DNA from: Geosiphon pyriformis
Lineage: Eukaryota; Glomeromycota; Glomeromycetes; Archaeosporales; Geosiphonaceae
Assembly (NCBI GenBank): GCA_016748015.1
Contig: JAAOMT010000128.1
Coordinates: 7,538-71,537 of the forward strand
Length of the DNA stretch: 64,000 nt
Reading direction: 5' to 3'
Positions 11,378-22,411 of this stretch are shown one piece after another; position 1 is the first letter of the stretch; each line of letters begins with the position of its first letter. The position numbers were made by a program, and so were the translations under genes. The notes beneath the pieces are model-generated. The model was not told where the DNA came from and ran no database searches. It worked only from the letters and a program-made list of their open reading frames with translations.

Positions 11378-13330
11378 ATGGAACCGGCGAGTTCGTCTGT
11401 TGGTGGTTCTGGTTCTGGATTGACTGGGTTGGAGATCCGGTTTGGTACCAAAAAAAAGACGTGAGTTAAAAGTGTCTACTTTTGTGGTCCATCATATAAG
11501 AAACCTAGAAAACCTGAGGTCACTAGCAGAGTTGTGGATTCGTTTGCTGGCCCTCTGCCTGCTGCTTTGTTACATTTGGGCAATAAAGAACATAAAGTAT
11601 CTTGGAGAAGCAAAGTTAAGAATGACGAGTCAAGTGTGAGTGAGATGTTGGATATAGAGAATATGGCAAACACTATTGTCAAAGAAACAAGCTACGCAGA
11701 ATCTGGTAATGACAACGAAATGAACAAGGTTACGCCGAGAAAAACCTGGACCCATACTTACATGCTAAGCAAATCTCCAAAAGCTCCAATGTTTGACTTC
11801 ATGAGTGATGATGAGAATGCGCTTAGTCTTCCGTCTCCAAAAATGTTTAATGGCTCTAATCAGATGCTGTCTGTCAAGTTACGTGTTATGGAAAAGTGAA
11901 GCTTCGAGCCAGTAAAATCTTTCGTATTAGATATTAAGGTTTTGGTAGTACCTGGGAAGACAAATGTTGATAAGTTAATGGCAATTAAAAAAATCTTTTA
12001 TCAAATTGATGGATTTGGGGAAGCTTTGACTCCCTCAAAATTTTTTGGCATAATAAGATCTACATTCACTTCTGAATTAAGTTTGGGCAGGGCGAAAGAT
12101 ATGACGATCAATGAGAAAATCATGGTAAATAATAATCTCAGAAGAGTAAACAATCATTCGGATCGGGAGGTGATAATCAAGGAGATCCCTGTTGATCTTC
12201 TCAAATCTGTGGTTGAGGCAGTGTTTTCTAAATTTGGAAAAATTGTGTCAATCAAGATGCAGCTTATTGGTCTTTGGCAAAAGGCCTTGGTAGAATTTGA
12301 ATTTTTGGAGGTAGCTGATTTGGTCACAGCTAGATGGTCTGTTCTTGTGAGAAAAAATTCTGTTTGTGTGGCAAAGGCTGTCGATGATAAACAATCATAG
12401 GTATCAAGGGATAGGTTTCAGGCTTTGTTGTATATTCTTCTAATTGGCATGACTGCTCATGATTTGTCTGAATTGATAGAGGCTTATGATGGGAAAACTT
12501 GTTTTATAGGCTGTAATCCAACTTCATATGTTTATGATCAGTGTGCTGTAATTTGTTTTGAAAGTAAGGCTTCCAAGTTGGCTGCTATTGGTTTGGTTCT
12601 GGTCTTTAAGGGTGTGAGCTTGTATTGGGCTGGTCTTTCTTTGGCCAGTTGTGCTCATTGCAAACTGTTTGGTCATATTGCTATTAATTGTTCTGTGGGT
12701 AGGGGGTCTGGTGGTCATGGGAAATGTGTGGTGACTTCTCAGGATAGGGTGCGGTTGGCCAATATTTATAGGAAAAAGCAGGTGCCAATTGTTCGCCCAG
12801 TTTCTTTTAGTGAAAAGACATGGGCCCAAGTGACAGGCGGCTCTCCCTCTCGTGTTGTCTCTTTAGGTGCTCTTGGTGTTGGTTTGATCTTGGGTTCAAA
12901 TGCTTTCTCAATGAATTTATCTTTGTCTGGTGCCATTGATTTGGGTGGTTGATTAGCTGTACTAGAATGCTTCATGGAAATTCTCTTGGATCAGATCTCA
13001 CTCATTTTAAAGAAATTGAGTTTCATTGACTTGGTGTCTTTGGCACCCTTCCCCTTAGCTCTTTCTTTAGTGTCTCCAACTGCCATTGTTTCAGATATGG
13101 ACTTAGGTTTGGCTTTGGATAGTACATTGTTATCATCTGCCTCCTCTTTCCCCAATGTTGGTAAGTCATTTGTTGACTTTAGTCCAAGCAGTTCCAAGGT
13201 TCTGACTGCCAAGATTGGCAGTTTGAAATCAAATATGATGGCTCTGGAGGCTTTAATTCGCTTGGTTTTGGGTAGATTGGATCATTTGTGTTCTGGATCA
13301 GGTTCGTCAGCTCTTCCTTTGCCTCAATGA
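11378..13330 (+). pseudogene. LINE ORF1 (RNA-binding gag-like protein) with in-frame stops
   Basis: A single 651-codon frame with stops at 11,462, 11,897, 12,398 and 12,950 and no frameshift. The N-terminus (MEPASSSVGGSGSG...) is Ser/Gly-rich. The middle has an RRM-like segment (about 12,170-12,390: VIKEIP, AVFSKFGKIVSI, WQKALVEF). A zinc knuckle C-x2-C-x4-H-x4-C follows at 12,650-12,691 (CAHCKLFGHIAINC). A helical C-terminal segment (LEC...EILLDQ, then MMALEALIRLVLGRLDHL) probably oligomerises. ORF1 proteins of LINEs coat element RNA. The partner ORF on the minus strand (55,314-57,267) has intact codons at most of these stops. Confidence 0.85.
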
Positions 13331-13353
13331 ATAGTTTGGTCTAAAAATGTGTT

Positions 13354-16300
13354 ACGTGCAATGTTCGGAGTATCAATGTTTCTATGAAGCAAGCAGATGT
13401 TGTTTGTTGGCATGTGAACTCAGGAAACATGGTTTTTTTTATCACTAAGACAAAGTTGAGGTCCTCTTCTGGGTCATGGGTAAAAGATAAATTTAATGGA
13501 GTGCAAATCTTTTCTTCGGGATTGGATAAAGGTTTTATGGGTGCTGGAGTTGCAATTATTATAAACGTTTCTTTGGCTCATCATGTATCTAAGGTGGAAG
13601 AGATTTCTGGTCAAGTTGTTTTTGTTTGGCTCTTGTTTAAGGGCGAGCTCTCAGTTACTGTTTTGGGGTTGTATGCTGATGCCTCTTCTGGGGCTAGGTT
13701 TGGTCAGGCTTCTGAAGTTAACTCTCTCATTGCAAAGACTGTCAACTCCAGCAATTTTGTTATCTTGGATGGGGACTTTAATGAGAATGAATCTGGTAAA
13801 AGTGCTAGTTTCAAGTTTTGTTTGAGTTTGGGTTTGGTCAATTCATTCGTTGGTCATTATTTGGCTGATTCTCATACATGGAGCAATTTGAGAGGGATTG
13901 GGAAAACAATTGATTACATTTTTGTTAGTGGTAATTTGTCTTCTGCTGTTGCTAGTCATCAAGTTGTCTCTGTTTCAGATTTTTTTAACACCAATCACAG
14001 GGCAGTTGTGGTTTCGGTCAGTTTGGGTGGACTTCTGGATGTACAATTGAATAGTTTGCGCAAACAGGCGAATAAAGATCGTTAGAAGTTTAAAATCAAG
14101 AATGCTGACTGTGCTGGATGGGCTAAGTTTAAGGATCTCTGTTTGGCAAAACTCTTGTCTTTGGGTGAGGTGTTCTCTGGTGCTGAAATGCGTGGTGATG
14201 TAAATGCTATGTGGGCAGTTTTGGTGAGGACTGTGGTAGATTCTGCTAATGCGACATTTTCGAGGCATTGGTTTAGTGAATTCGAGTGTTTAAGAAACAA
14301 ACATTCTTCTAGGTTTTTTGGTCTGGAATTGTTGGTGGCCTAGATTGTCAAAAAATTTTGCTCAGGTAACTTGCTAGGTACTAATTGTCTTGTGAGTAAA
14401 TGGTCAACTCTGGATAATGCAAAGGTTCATGCTTTTAAGGACTTGGTTGGCTTGAGAGTTAAATCTGATATTGTTATTAGGCATTTGTCATTGGTTCGCA
14501 GAAATTATAGGAGGTTGAAGATATTTGAGTCGAGATTGGCTGAGGAAGCTTCGGTTAGGAAGGCAATTGAAAAGCACATAGATAATTTCTATTCGGATAA
14601 GGATAGTATGATCAGGAGTGTATTGGAGAAGCCTTTTCACAAGGTGGTATTGGATCACTTAATAGTTGATGATAATCTGGTTTTATTGCCTGAAGAGGTA
14701 AAGTTGAGTGTGGATAAGATAATGGAAGGGTGGACAAGAAAATGCTCTGTGCAGTCAGTGCTTCCTGATCTTTGGGCCTGTTAGTATGCACCTTTGGACC
14801 ATGTTTAGGATGATGCCTTTTCGGGTGTTATGAGTGCAACCAGTATGGGCGAGTTACTTTCTGTTGTTGGTGGTCTGCCTGATGGCAAGGCTGCTGGTTT
14901 GTCTGGTATTCTTAATGAGTTGTGGAAACATGGTAGTGAGGTGGTTTTGGGGTGCCTGTTGGCACTGTTTAATAAGTGTTTGTCTGTTGGTGTGGTGCCT
15001 GTTTTGTGGAAAAAGGCTTGGGTGTCAATGATTCCTAAGTCTTATGACTGGGATGGGGTTCTTACAAACACTTGGCCCATTGCTTTGATTGAAACTGCCA
15101 GGAAGATTCTTTTTAAGGTTCTGTCTAATCATATTTCAATGGCTTGTAGCAAGTTCAATGTTCTTCGAGGTGACAATTTTTCAGTGCTAAAGGATATGTT
15201 CACACAATCTCCAGTGTTTGCTGTCAGTTCGGTAATTGAGGATGCCATTGAGAAGGATAGGGAGTTATGATTGGTTTTGCAAGATATGCGGAAAGCTTAC
15301 AATTCAATTGGGTGGCATCATTTAAGGGCTAGTTTGCAACATTTCAAGATGTGTGAGAGGTTCATAAGGTTTTTTGGTGGTATTCATGAGGATAGAGTTA
15401 ATAAGATAATGACTGACTTTGGTTTGTCTGGTGGTTATAAGGTGCATGATGGGCTGGATCAGAGTGAGGTTTTTTCGCCACTTCTATAGAGAATTTTTTA
15501 CGATCCACTTTTGTGTGAGGTTAAGAGGCACGAACAATTGTGTGGATACCAGATTAATATTAAGTTTGTTTCAAAGTCTGGCAGAATTGAGAGCAGTGGT
15601 GATTTGACATCATATTTTTTGGCTGGTGCATTTGTTGATGATATGATCTGGGTTGGGAATTGTCAGGCTTCTACTCAATATGCTCTGAACATTGCCAGTG
15701 AATTTTTTGTGATCAATGATATTTCTATCAACAGTGAGAAGATGGTAGCTATTCCCATCAATCAGGGTGTTAAAGTTGCTTTACTGAGCATTTGTGATCA
15801 GCCAATTTCTATTGCCAAAAAAGGGGAAGCACATCAGTATCTAGGTATTTTTCTGTCAACCAAGAGGCTCTCCAAGCCAAGTGTTGCCAAGGCTCATGCG
15901 AACGTGCGTTTTTTCATCAATGTTGTGCTTAGGAAAGCTATTATAGACAAACAGTTCTCCTATCTGGTGTCAGCTGTTTTGCAGTCTATTGTTAGCTATC
16001 GTATTCAGTTCAGTTTTGTCTCTTCTAATGTTTGTCGCAAGTGGGATGTCTTGATTAAAAAGAGTCTTAGATCTAAGGCTTGTCTCCCCCATGATTTTCC
16101 TGATGCTGCTTTGCATCATTCCTCATTACATGGCCTGAAGCCTTTTGAGCAGGTGCAGTTAGAGGGGAAGGTTGCTGTTCTGATAATGTTCTCTAATGCC
16201 TTTGGTATTCTTGGGCGTTTGTTTAGACATAGGTTTTTGGATCTGCAGATTCTTGATTGGGCTTCTTTGGATCCTTTGCAGTTTCCAGTTAGGTTGTGTG

Positions 16301-18012
16301 TTAGTCTAGTAAACAATTTTTTGGCTGGGATGGTGAAGATTTTGTTGGGCAATGAGCTTTCTTTGGTAAACAACCTCTCCACTGCATTTTGTAGTCCTGG
16401 TCATTTTCCGTTGTCTTCTATTCTTGGAAAGTCTTTGTATTTTGACTTGGTCAAATTTCTTAGACGCTTTGGTATCGCTTTTGGTGATTGGCTTTTTGAT
16501 AAAAAAGGTGTTTTGTTGGATTGGAAAACTTTTCGTCATTGGAAGAGACTGGATCCACATGGCCCTGTGTCTCATTGGTTCTTGGTTTCTTCTGAGTTTT
16601 TGAGAAGTCAAGGTTGTTCATTTTCTGGTTCTATTGGCTCTGCAAAAAAGCTTGGTTTGGACATTTTGAAGTCTGGGGAATTTTCTGCGGTAAAAGATGA
16701 ATTGCATGACATTTGGTCAGGCTTTTTTGAAGTTTTTACAGATGGGTCTTTGAGGAATGCAGACTCTGCTGAGGTTACCTGTGGTGCTGTTGCATACTTT
16801 CTGGTCTTGGATAAGAGCATTGGTATCGCTGTTAGTGACCTTTTGTTGTCTACTATAGCCAAATTGCAGGCTGTTGCTTTGGCTTTGGAGTGTGTTTCTT
16901 CTTTAAGTACTGTGGTGTTATATTTTGACAACTAGGCTGCTATTGACACATGTGTGTTTGAGATGTCTTTGGTTGCCCCTGATTTCCGTAATTAATGCTG
17001 GCTGGAAAGGCGTCATATTTTCAATTTGGTCAGGGATAAGGATCTTAGTGTGAGTTGGGTTAAGGTAAAAGACCACTCTGGGATTTATGGTAATGTAGAA
17101 GCTAACTTGGCTGCTGGGGCTGCCTCTGGATCTCCCTTTTTTCTTTGTGCCAATGTGCGTGAACATTTTTTGGTTGCTGAGGATGTTGCTATTTCTGGTA
17201 ATACCCATCATTTTGTCAGAAATATTTTTCGGTTTGTTTGTTGTGCTCATTGGAAAGCTGGGCCTGGTTGTAACGTGGTTCCGGATGTGATAATTGGTTG
17301 CATAGACTGGGTTGTCACAGCTAAGATGTGGCATTTTGATTCTCATATGCTCACTGAGTTCACTAGCCGGGTATCTTCAACACTTCACACTTATATTATA
17401 AAAGCTGTGCACAGAAGATTGTCAGTGGTAGTAAGGAAAAGGTTGTATAATAAGCATTACCCTAGTGTATTATGTTTGTTTTGCGATGGGGTGGAGTTCT
17501 CTGACCATGCTTTTACTTGTGTTTATGAGTCTAGCATTTGTGGCGAGATTTTGGCTGAGACTTCTGCCTGTTGGTCAGCTTTGGCTGACGGTTCCTCTGC
17601 TTCTGCCATGTTGTGGGTTTTGTTTCAATGTTCCTTTGATGTTGAGTTGTACACTTTGGTTTGCAAAGAGTTTGTGCTGGGGGAGTGGTATGAGGAAGCT
17701 TGCAGTATTTTTGAGGATAGGAAGGTGGCAGCTACTCAGATTGTTAATTATGTTAGGTTCATAGTTGAGTTACATTGTGCTAAAACATGGTTGGCTAGGG
17801 CCAGCCACCGGGTGGTGATAGAGAAAGCTGGTCTGATTTGTGACAGTGGTGTTGTTTCTGGGCTCTCTCGCAGTGTGTCTTCAGTTTTGTCTGATGATGT
17901 TGTAAGATTGCTTGGTGTGGCCAATTTTTTTGCTGTTAGCTTTGGTCATCGGAAGTCTTATTGTTTCTTTTCTGGTCTGAGTGGCAGTGTGCGGGTTGTT
18001 ATAGGTGTGTAG
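13354..18012 (+). pseudogene. LINE ORF2: endonuclease, reverse transcriptase, RNase H, with in-frame stops
   Basis: About 1,553 codons in one uninterrupted frame except for stops at 14,083, 14,341, 14,782, 14,806, 15,268, 15,487, 16,933 and 16,993. In order: an apurinic-type endonuclease (NVRSIN-like start, VTVLGLY, VILDGDFNE, IDYIFVS, NTNHRAV); a reverse transcriptase (KAAGLSGI, LQDMRKAYNSIGW, GLDQSEVFSPLL, catalytic FVDD at 15,631-15,642, YLGIFLS); an RNase H (VFTDGSL, KLQAVALALE, YFDN, WVKVKDHSGIYGNVEANLA); then a C-x2-C...H...C motif near 17,470-17,530. The codon equivalent to the initiator ATG of the sister copy reads ACG here. Not functional as it stands. Confidence 0.88.
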
Positions 18013-18019
18013 TGTTGCT

Positions 18020-18135
18020 TTGTTTGGCCTGAGTGGCTAGCCACATGTAAAAAGTGCGTGAATTGCATTTAGTTTGAGCCTCTTAGTTTGGCTCTATGTA
18101 CTAGATAGTGATTGGACTACACTCATTAAATATGT
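18020..18135 (+). repeat. LINE 3' tail with a perfect 12 bp palindrome
   Basis: This tail follows ORF2 and is shared, in order and with drift, by the sister LINE (50,524-50,637, minus), the gag-only elements (ends near 61,300 and 24,690) and the fragment at 2,500-2,656. It contains the palindrome GTGGCTAGCCAC at 18,033-18,044. LINE 3' tails are what the element's RT recognises in several known families; that role is inferred here. Confidence 0.65.
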
Positions 18136-18140
18136 TAAAT

Positions 18141-19640
18141 AAAATAAAATAATATTTTATTATATATATTAATATATTATTATTTAAACATAAATAAAAA
18201 TAAAATTTATAATTAAAACCAATAATATAAATATTACATTATTTAATAATTTAATAAAAAAATTATATTAAAAATATAGTATTATTATTTATCAGATTAT
18301 TTTTTTTTATAAATATTTTAAATTTAGATTCTATATAGTTAAATCTTATTTCTATGTTCTATAATAATTTTTTAGATAAAACTTATTAATAAACTATTCA
18401 TCTTTTTAGTATTGTTAAAAACTAAAATATTTTTACTAAAATATTTTTTTAAAACCATGTTTTTACAAATAAATATGTAAAAACTATTATTAAATACACT
18501 AAAAATTAATATTTATAATATTAATAATATCAAAACACAATAATTAGCCAAAAGTTTTTAACAATTAATAAGTTTTAAAATTATTTTTTAACAAATATTA
18601 ATATTTTTTAAATATATAAAAACATGATTTAAAAATTTTATCTTAGTACAATATAAATATTAAACATTTAAATAATATTTATTATAAATTTACTTTTTAA
18701 TTACTATTAGTAATTTTATATAAACAGCTTTTATTAAATAAGTTTACAAATCAATCAAAAATTTACTTATAAAACTAAAAAAAATATGTGAATTAAAATG
18801 TTATATTATTATTATATACTTTTAATTTATATTTTAAACAAATAAATTAGTTATTACTTTTAAATTAGATTCTAATTTTATTAAATATCATATATAATAT
18901 TTTTAAAAACAACAAATTTATTTGCCAAAAAATATTATTTGTAAATAAAAACAAAAAAATACATAAATAAAAAATTATTATACTTATAAGTTTATTTATA
19001 TTTATATTTTTTATAATTTTAAAATATCTTTTAACTTTAAATCAAATTGCCAAAATATTTTTATTATATAATAAATTTACTATGTACTGTTTTTTAATCT
19101 AATAATTATTATAAAAATTAAGTATTAATAAGTAAAATTTAACATTATTAATATCTAAAACTATTTAATCATTTAAAAAAACTTTTATTATATTAAACAT
19201 TAAAACATACTTTAAAGTTAAAATTATAGTTTACAATTTAATTAGAGTTAAAAACAACAAGTTCTAAATTTTAACACTAATTTTTAAATTTAAATTAACA
19301 AAATTAGTTGTCATATTACAAACAATTTTCAATAAACCCAAATTTTTTAATAAGTTATTTGTAAATACTTTAATAATATTCAAATTTGTTACTAATAATT
19401 TTTTTTGTATATCTTTAAAATTACTTAAATTACAAATATTTTATTAATAAAATTTAGAAATTGCATTAAAAAAAACAGTATTTAAAATAATTCTGCATAT
19501 ATAATTAATTATTAATATAAACCAAAATAATATAAAGCTTTTTGAATTTAATTTTTTTTATTAATAAAAAGTTTTTCAGTTTAAAATAATGTTTTTTTTT
19601 ATCTAAAAATAAAGTTTTTTGTCTCTGTCTTTTTAGTTAT
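18141..19640. other. AT-rich desert between two LINEs
   Basis: Nearly pure A/T with no supported ORF. It is probably an unrecognisable older element or the remains of the one whose tail lies at 11,125-11,265. I see no promoter, RNA gene or tandem repeat that I can defend. Confidence 0.4.
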
Positions 19641-19709
19641 ATCAATCTTAATATTTTTCAAGTTAATAATCTTTTTGTAGTGAACTTAGAAACTGCTTTA
19701 AGTGGCAAT

Positions 19710-21565
19710 ATGTTAAAAAAAAAATGGTCAAAAAAGCACTTTATGATTCTGTTAAGAGTACTTTTTCTTAAAAAAAGTTTTTGTGGATAATATTAAACAC
19801 TTTAGTAATAAAAAAAATTTTTTTTGGTCAAATTTGATCTTAGTAGTAATGTATATTCGAATATAAATAGTAAATTCAATAACAATAAAATTGGTAATAT
19901 GTTTTTAAATACTGGTAGTGGTTTTTTTTTTGGCTTAACTACAATAACTTTTAATGCTAAAAAAATTAATACCAGCTTGGATTGTGATTCTTTTATTAGT
20001 ATAATTAACTATAAAATAAATGAGAATAAGAGATTTTTTTTTTCTTTTATTAATATCTCTCTTGACAAAAGATGGATTGACTCTAAAATTGTAAAAACTC
20101 AAGTTAAAATAACTGTTAAAAAAATTTTTGTATTAAATATTAATTTTTTAATGGTGAAAAGCAAATTTGCAATAGCAAAAATTCAGTTTATTAAAAAAAA
20201 TTTTTCATTAATCAGCAGTTTTAAAAAAGCTATTATTTTCTTAAAATTTGAAAAGATTATTAAATTAACATTTACATTAAAAAAAACATGAAAAAGACCA
20301 TATTATTGGTTAAAAAAAGAGCATTATTATAAACAATAATTTCAAAAAACATAAATTTCATTTAAATTGAGCTATAGTAATCAAAAAAATTCTTATAAAT
20401 ATATTAAAAAAATATTTATTGTAGCTTTTTCTGAGTTTGGTTAAGTAGTGTTAATTCAATTATAACTAATTAAACTATAGTAAAAGACTATAGTAAAATT
20501 TGCCAAATTGGCTTAAGCAGATTAGTTGACAGTTAACTGGTTATTTCTAATCAGAAAAAACTTAGTGTATATAACAAAAACTATAAAAGATCATGATATT
20601 TAGATGTCAAAGAATTAATTCAAAATGCTTTTGTTTACTTTTTTTATGAAAATAATTGCTCATAATCTTGGTACTTTATTTAAAAAAGCTGGTAAAAAAA
20701 CTTGTGTTATTAATTAATTATTTAAAACCAGTAATAGAATTTACTGTACTATAGTTAGCTTTAAATTAAAAAAAAATTGGAGTTAATCTTTTACACAAAA
20801 CCAATTTTGAGTGGTACTAAGTTTTTGTGGATTAGGTTGGATTTGGTTTAATATAAAAAATGTAAATATTTTGAACATTTAGCTTAAAATGTAATGTATT
20901 GAATATTTTTGTCTTACTATTTTTGAAAACTTATAAAAAAATTTGTATTAAATAAAAGTTATCTTCAATTGGTCAGATTATATGTTAAAAAAAGTATTTT
21001 TATTTTACATTTTGCTGTTTTTAATAGCAAATCATAAACATAAGTGGTTTTTCTTACTGTTTTTTTTAATAATACTCATTTTGGTTTTGGTTTTGATTTT
21101 GGTTTTGGTTTTGGTTTACTCTTTTTTGGTACTTTATGTATTAATAAAAGTCTTTTTGTTATCTAAGATGTTTTATTTATTAATGTTTATTTGGTTTTAT
21201 TAGAATGCTCTTTAAAACTTTTGGCTGATCAAGTATTTAATATTGTACAAAAACTAAGCAATATAAATTTAGTATCTTTAGTATCTGTTTTTCAATTTAT
21301 CTCTCCAGCTGTTTTGGTGGTATTAAATTTAGAGTCAAACTTGAACATAATTTTGGATAATCCACTAGTATTGCTTCTTTTTTTTATTCAATTATAGAAG
21401 ATAAAACTTTAAATTTAGGTTAAAATAACTCAAAAATTTTAACCATTAAAGTAGATAACTTAAAATCAAAAATAAATGCTCTAAAGATCTTTGTAGATTT
21501 AGTTTTAAAGAGATTAAATCAGTTGTATACTGGCTTGGATTTTTTGGTGCATATTTTGTCTTAAT
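19710..21565 (+). pseudogene. LINE ORF1 relic
   Basis: Begins with a Lys-rich start (MLKKKWSKK at 19,710) and includes a 155-codon open stretch (19,824-20,291: MVKFDLSSNVYSN..., DKRWIDSKIVKTQV). The C-terminal part at 21,195-21,400 (LECSLKLLADQVFNIVQKL) aligns with the ORF1 C-termini at 12,960-13,050 and 55,620-55,700. Its N-terminal half differs from that of the 11,378 ORF1, so this is a related but distinct LINE family. Low-complexity G/T repeats at 21,075-21,120 have expanded or decayed. Confidence 0.6.
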
Positions 21566-21589
21566 AAGTAAATTTGTTTAAAAGATTAC

Positions 21590-22411
21590 TAGATATAATA
21601 TTAAAAATATAAACAATTTGGTTAAACAGGAGAATATTATTAGATAATATAAAGAATCTGGCAATTTGGTCTTTTTTCTAACTAAAACAAAACTAAAAAG
21701 ACAATACAAATCATAAATAAAGACAAATTTTCTGGTTTAAAGATTTTTATAACTGGTTTAAATTTTGGTTATCTAGATTCTAGTATAGTAATAATAATAG
21801 ATAATATATTTGTTTATTATGTTTATAAAGTTTTTAAAATCTAAGATTATCTGTTTTTAATTTGTTTGTTATTCAACAATAAAATTTTGGTAATGGTTTT
21901 AGACTTTTATATTAGTGTATTAACTAGTGTGCAATTTAATTTAACTTCTAAAATAAACTTTTGTGTTGTCAAGGCAGTTAATTTAAGTTTTTATGTAATA
22001 TTAAAAGATAATTTCAATAAAAATAATATAAAAAAAAATGTGAATTTTGGATTTGGGTTTGCACAATTCTCTATTAAATGACTCAATTACTAAGCTTTCA
22101 ATATAGAGTAATTCAAAAAGTATAAAAAAACTATTAATTATGTTTTTATTAATAAATATCTTTTGACAGTTATAATCAAATATAAAGTTAGTAATATGTC
22201 CATCTTTTTTAATACTAATCATTTGGCTGTTGTGGTTTCTATTGGCTTAGATGGTTTTTTGAACAAATATTTAAATACAGTTTAAAAACATATAAATAAA
22301 GATCAATAAAAGTTTGGTCTTAAAAATACTAATGACTTAAAATAAACCCAATTTAAAAAATGCTTTTCAAAAAAGATGTCTTGTATGCTTACTAAGTTTT
22401 AAAATAGATAC
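21590..22411 (+). pseudogene. LINE endonuclease relic
   Basis: Scattered but ordered matches to the endonuclease at 13,384-14,085: ITGLNFGYLDSSIVIIIDN; KAVNLSFYVILKDNFNKN (equivalent to VILDGDFNE); and, at about 22,200-22,260, NTNHLAVVVSIGLDG (equivalent to NTNHRAVVVSV). The match continues to about 22,400 and then stops at the gag-only insertion. Confidence 0.6.

Larger units (their letters stand above)
11290..18140 (+). mobile_element. Non-LTR retrotransposon (LINE; EN-RT-RNase H), nearly full length, inactivated
   Basis: About 6.8 kb with two ORFs in the standard LINE order: ORF1 (11,378-13,330), then ORF2 (13,354-18,012), then a ~125 bp 3' tail ending in short A/T repeats. The short pyrimidine-rich 5' leader precedes the ORF1 ATG. 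Domain content (RRM-like plus CCHC ORF1; endonuclease, RT, RNase H and a C-terminal zinc-binding motif in ORF2) suggests the I/Tad-like part of the LINE tree; the clade is inferred. The minus-strand element at 50,520-57,370 is a close relative. Both ORFs keep one frame throughout and carry only in-frame stops. Confidence 0.9.

Noticed and set aside
16116..17346. Several minus-strand ORFs of 88-142 codons inside the plus LINE (and the mirror case at 51,280-52,036)
   Set aside because: These are antisense shadows of the long ORF2 coding frame.
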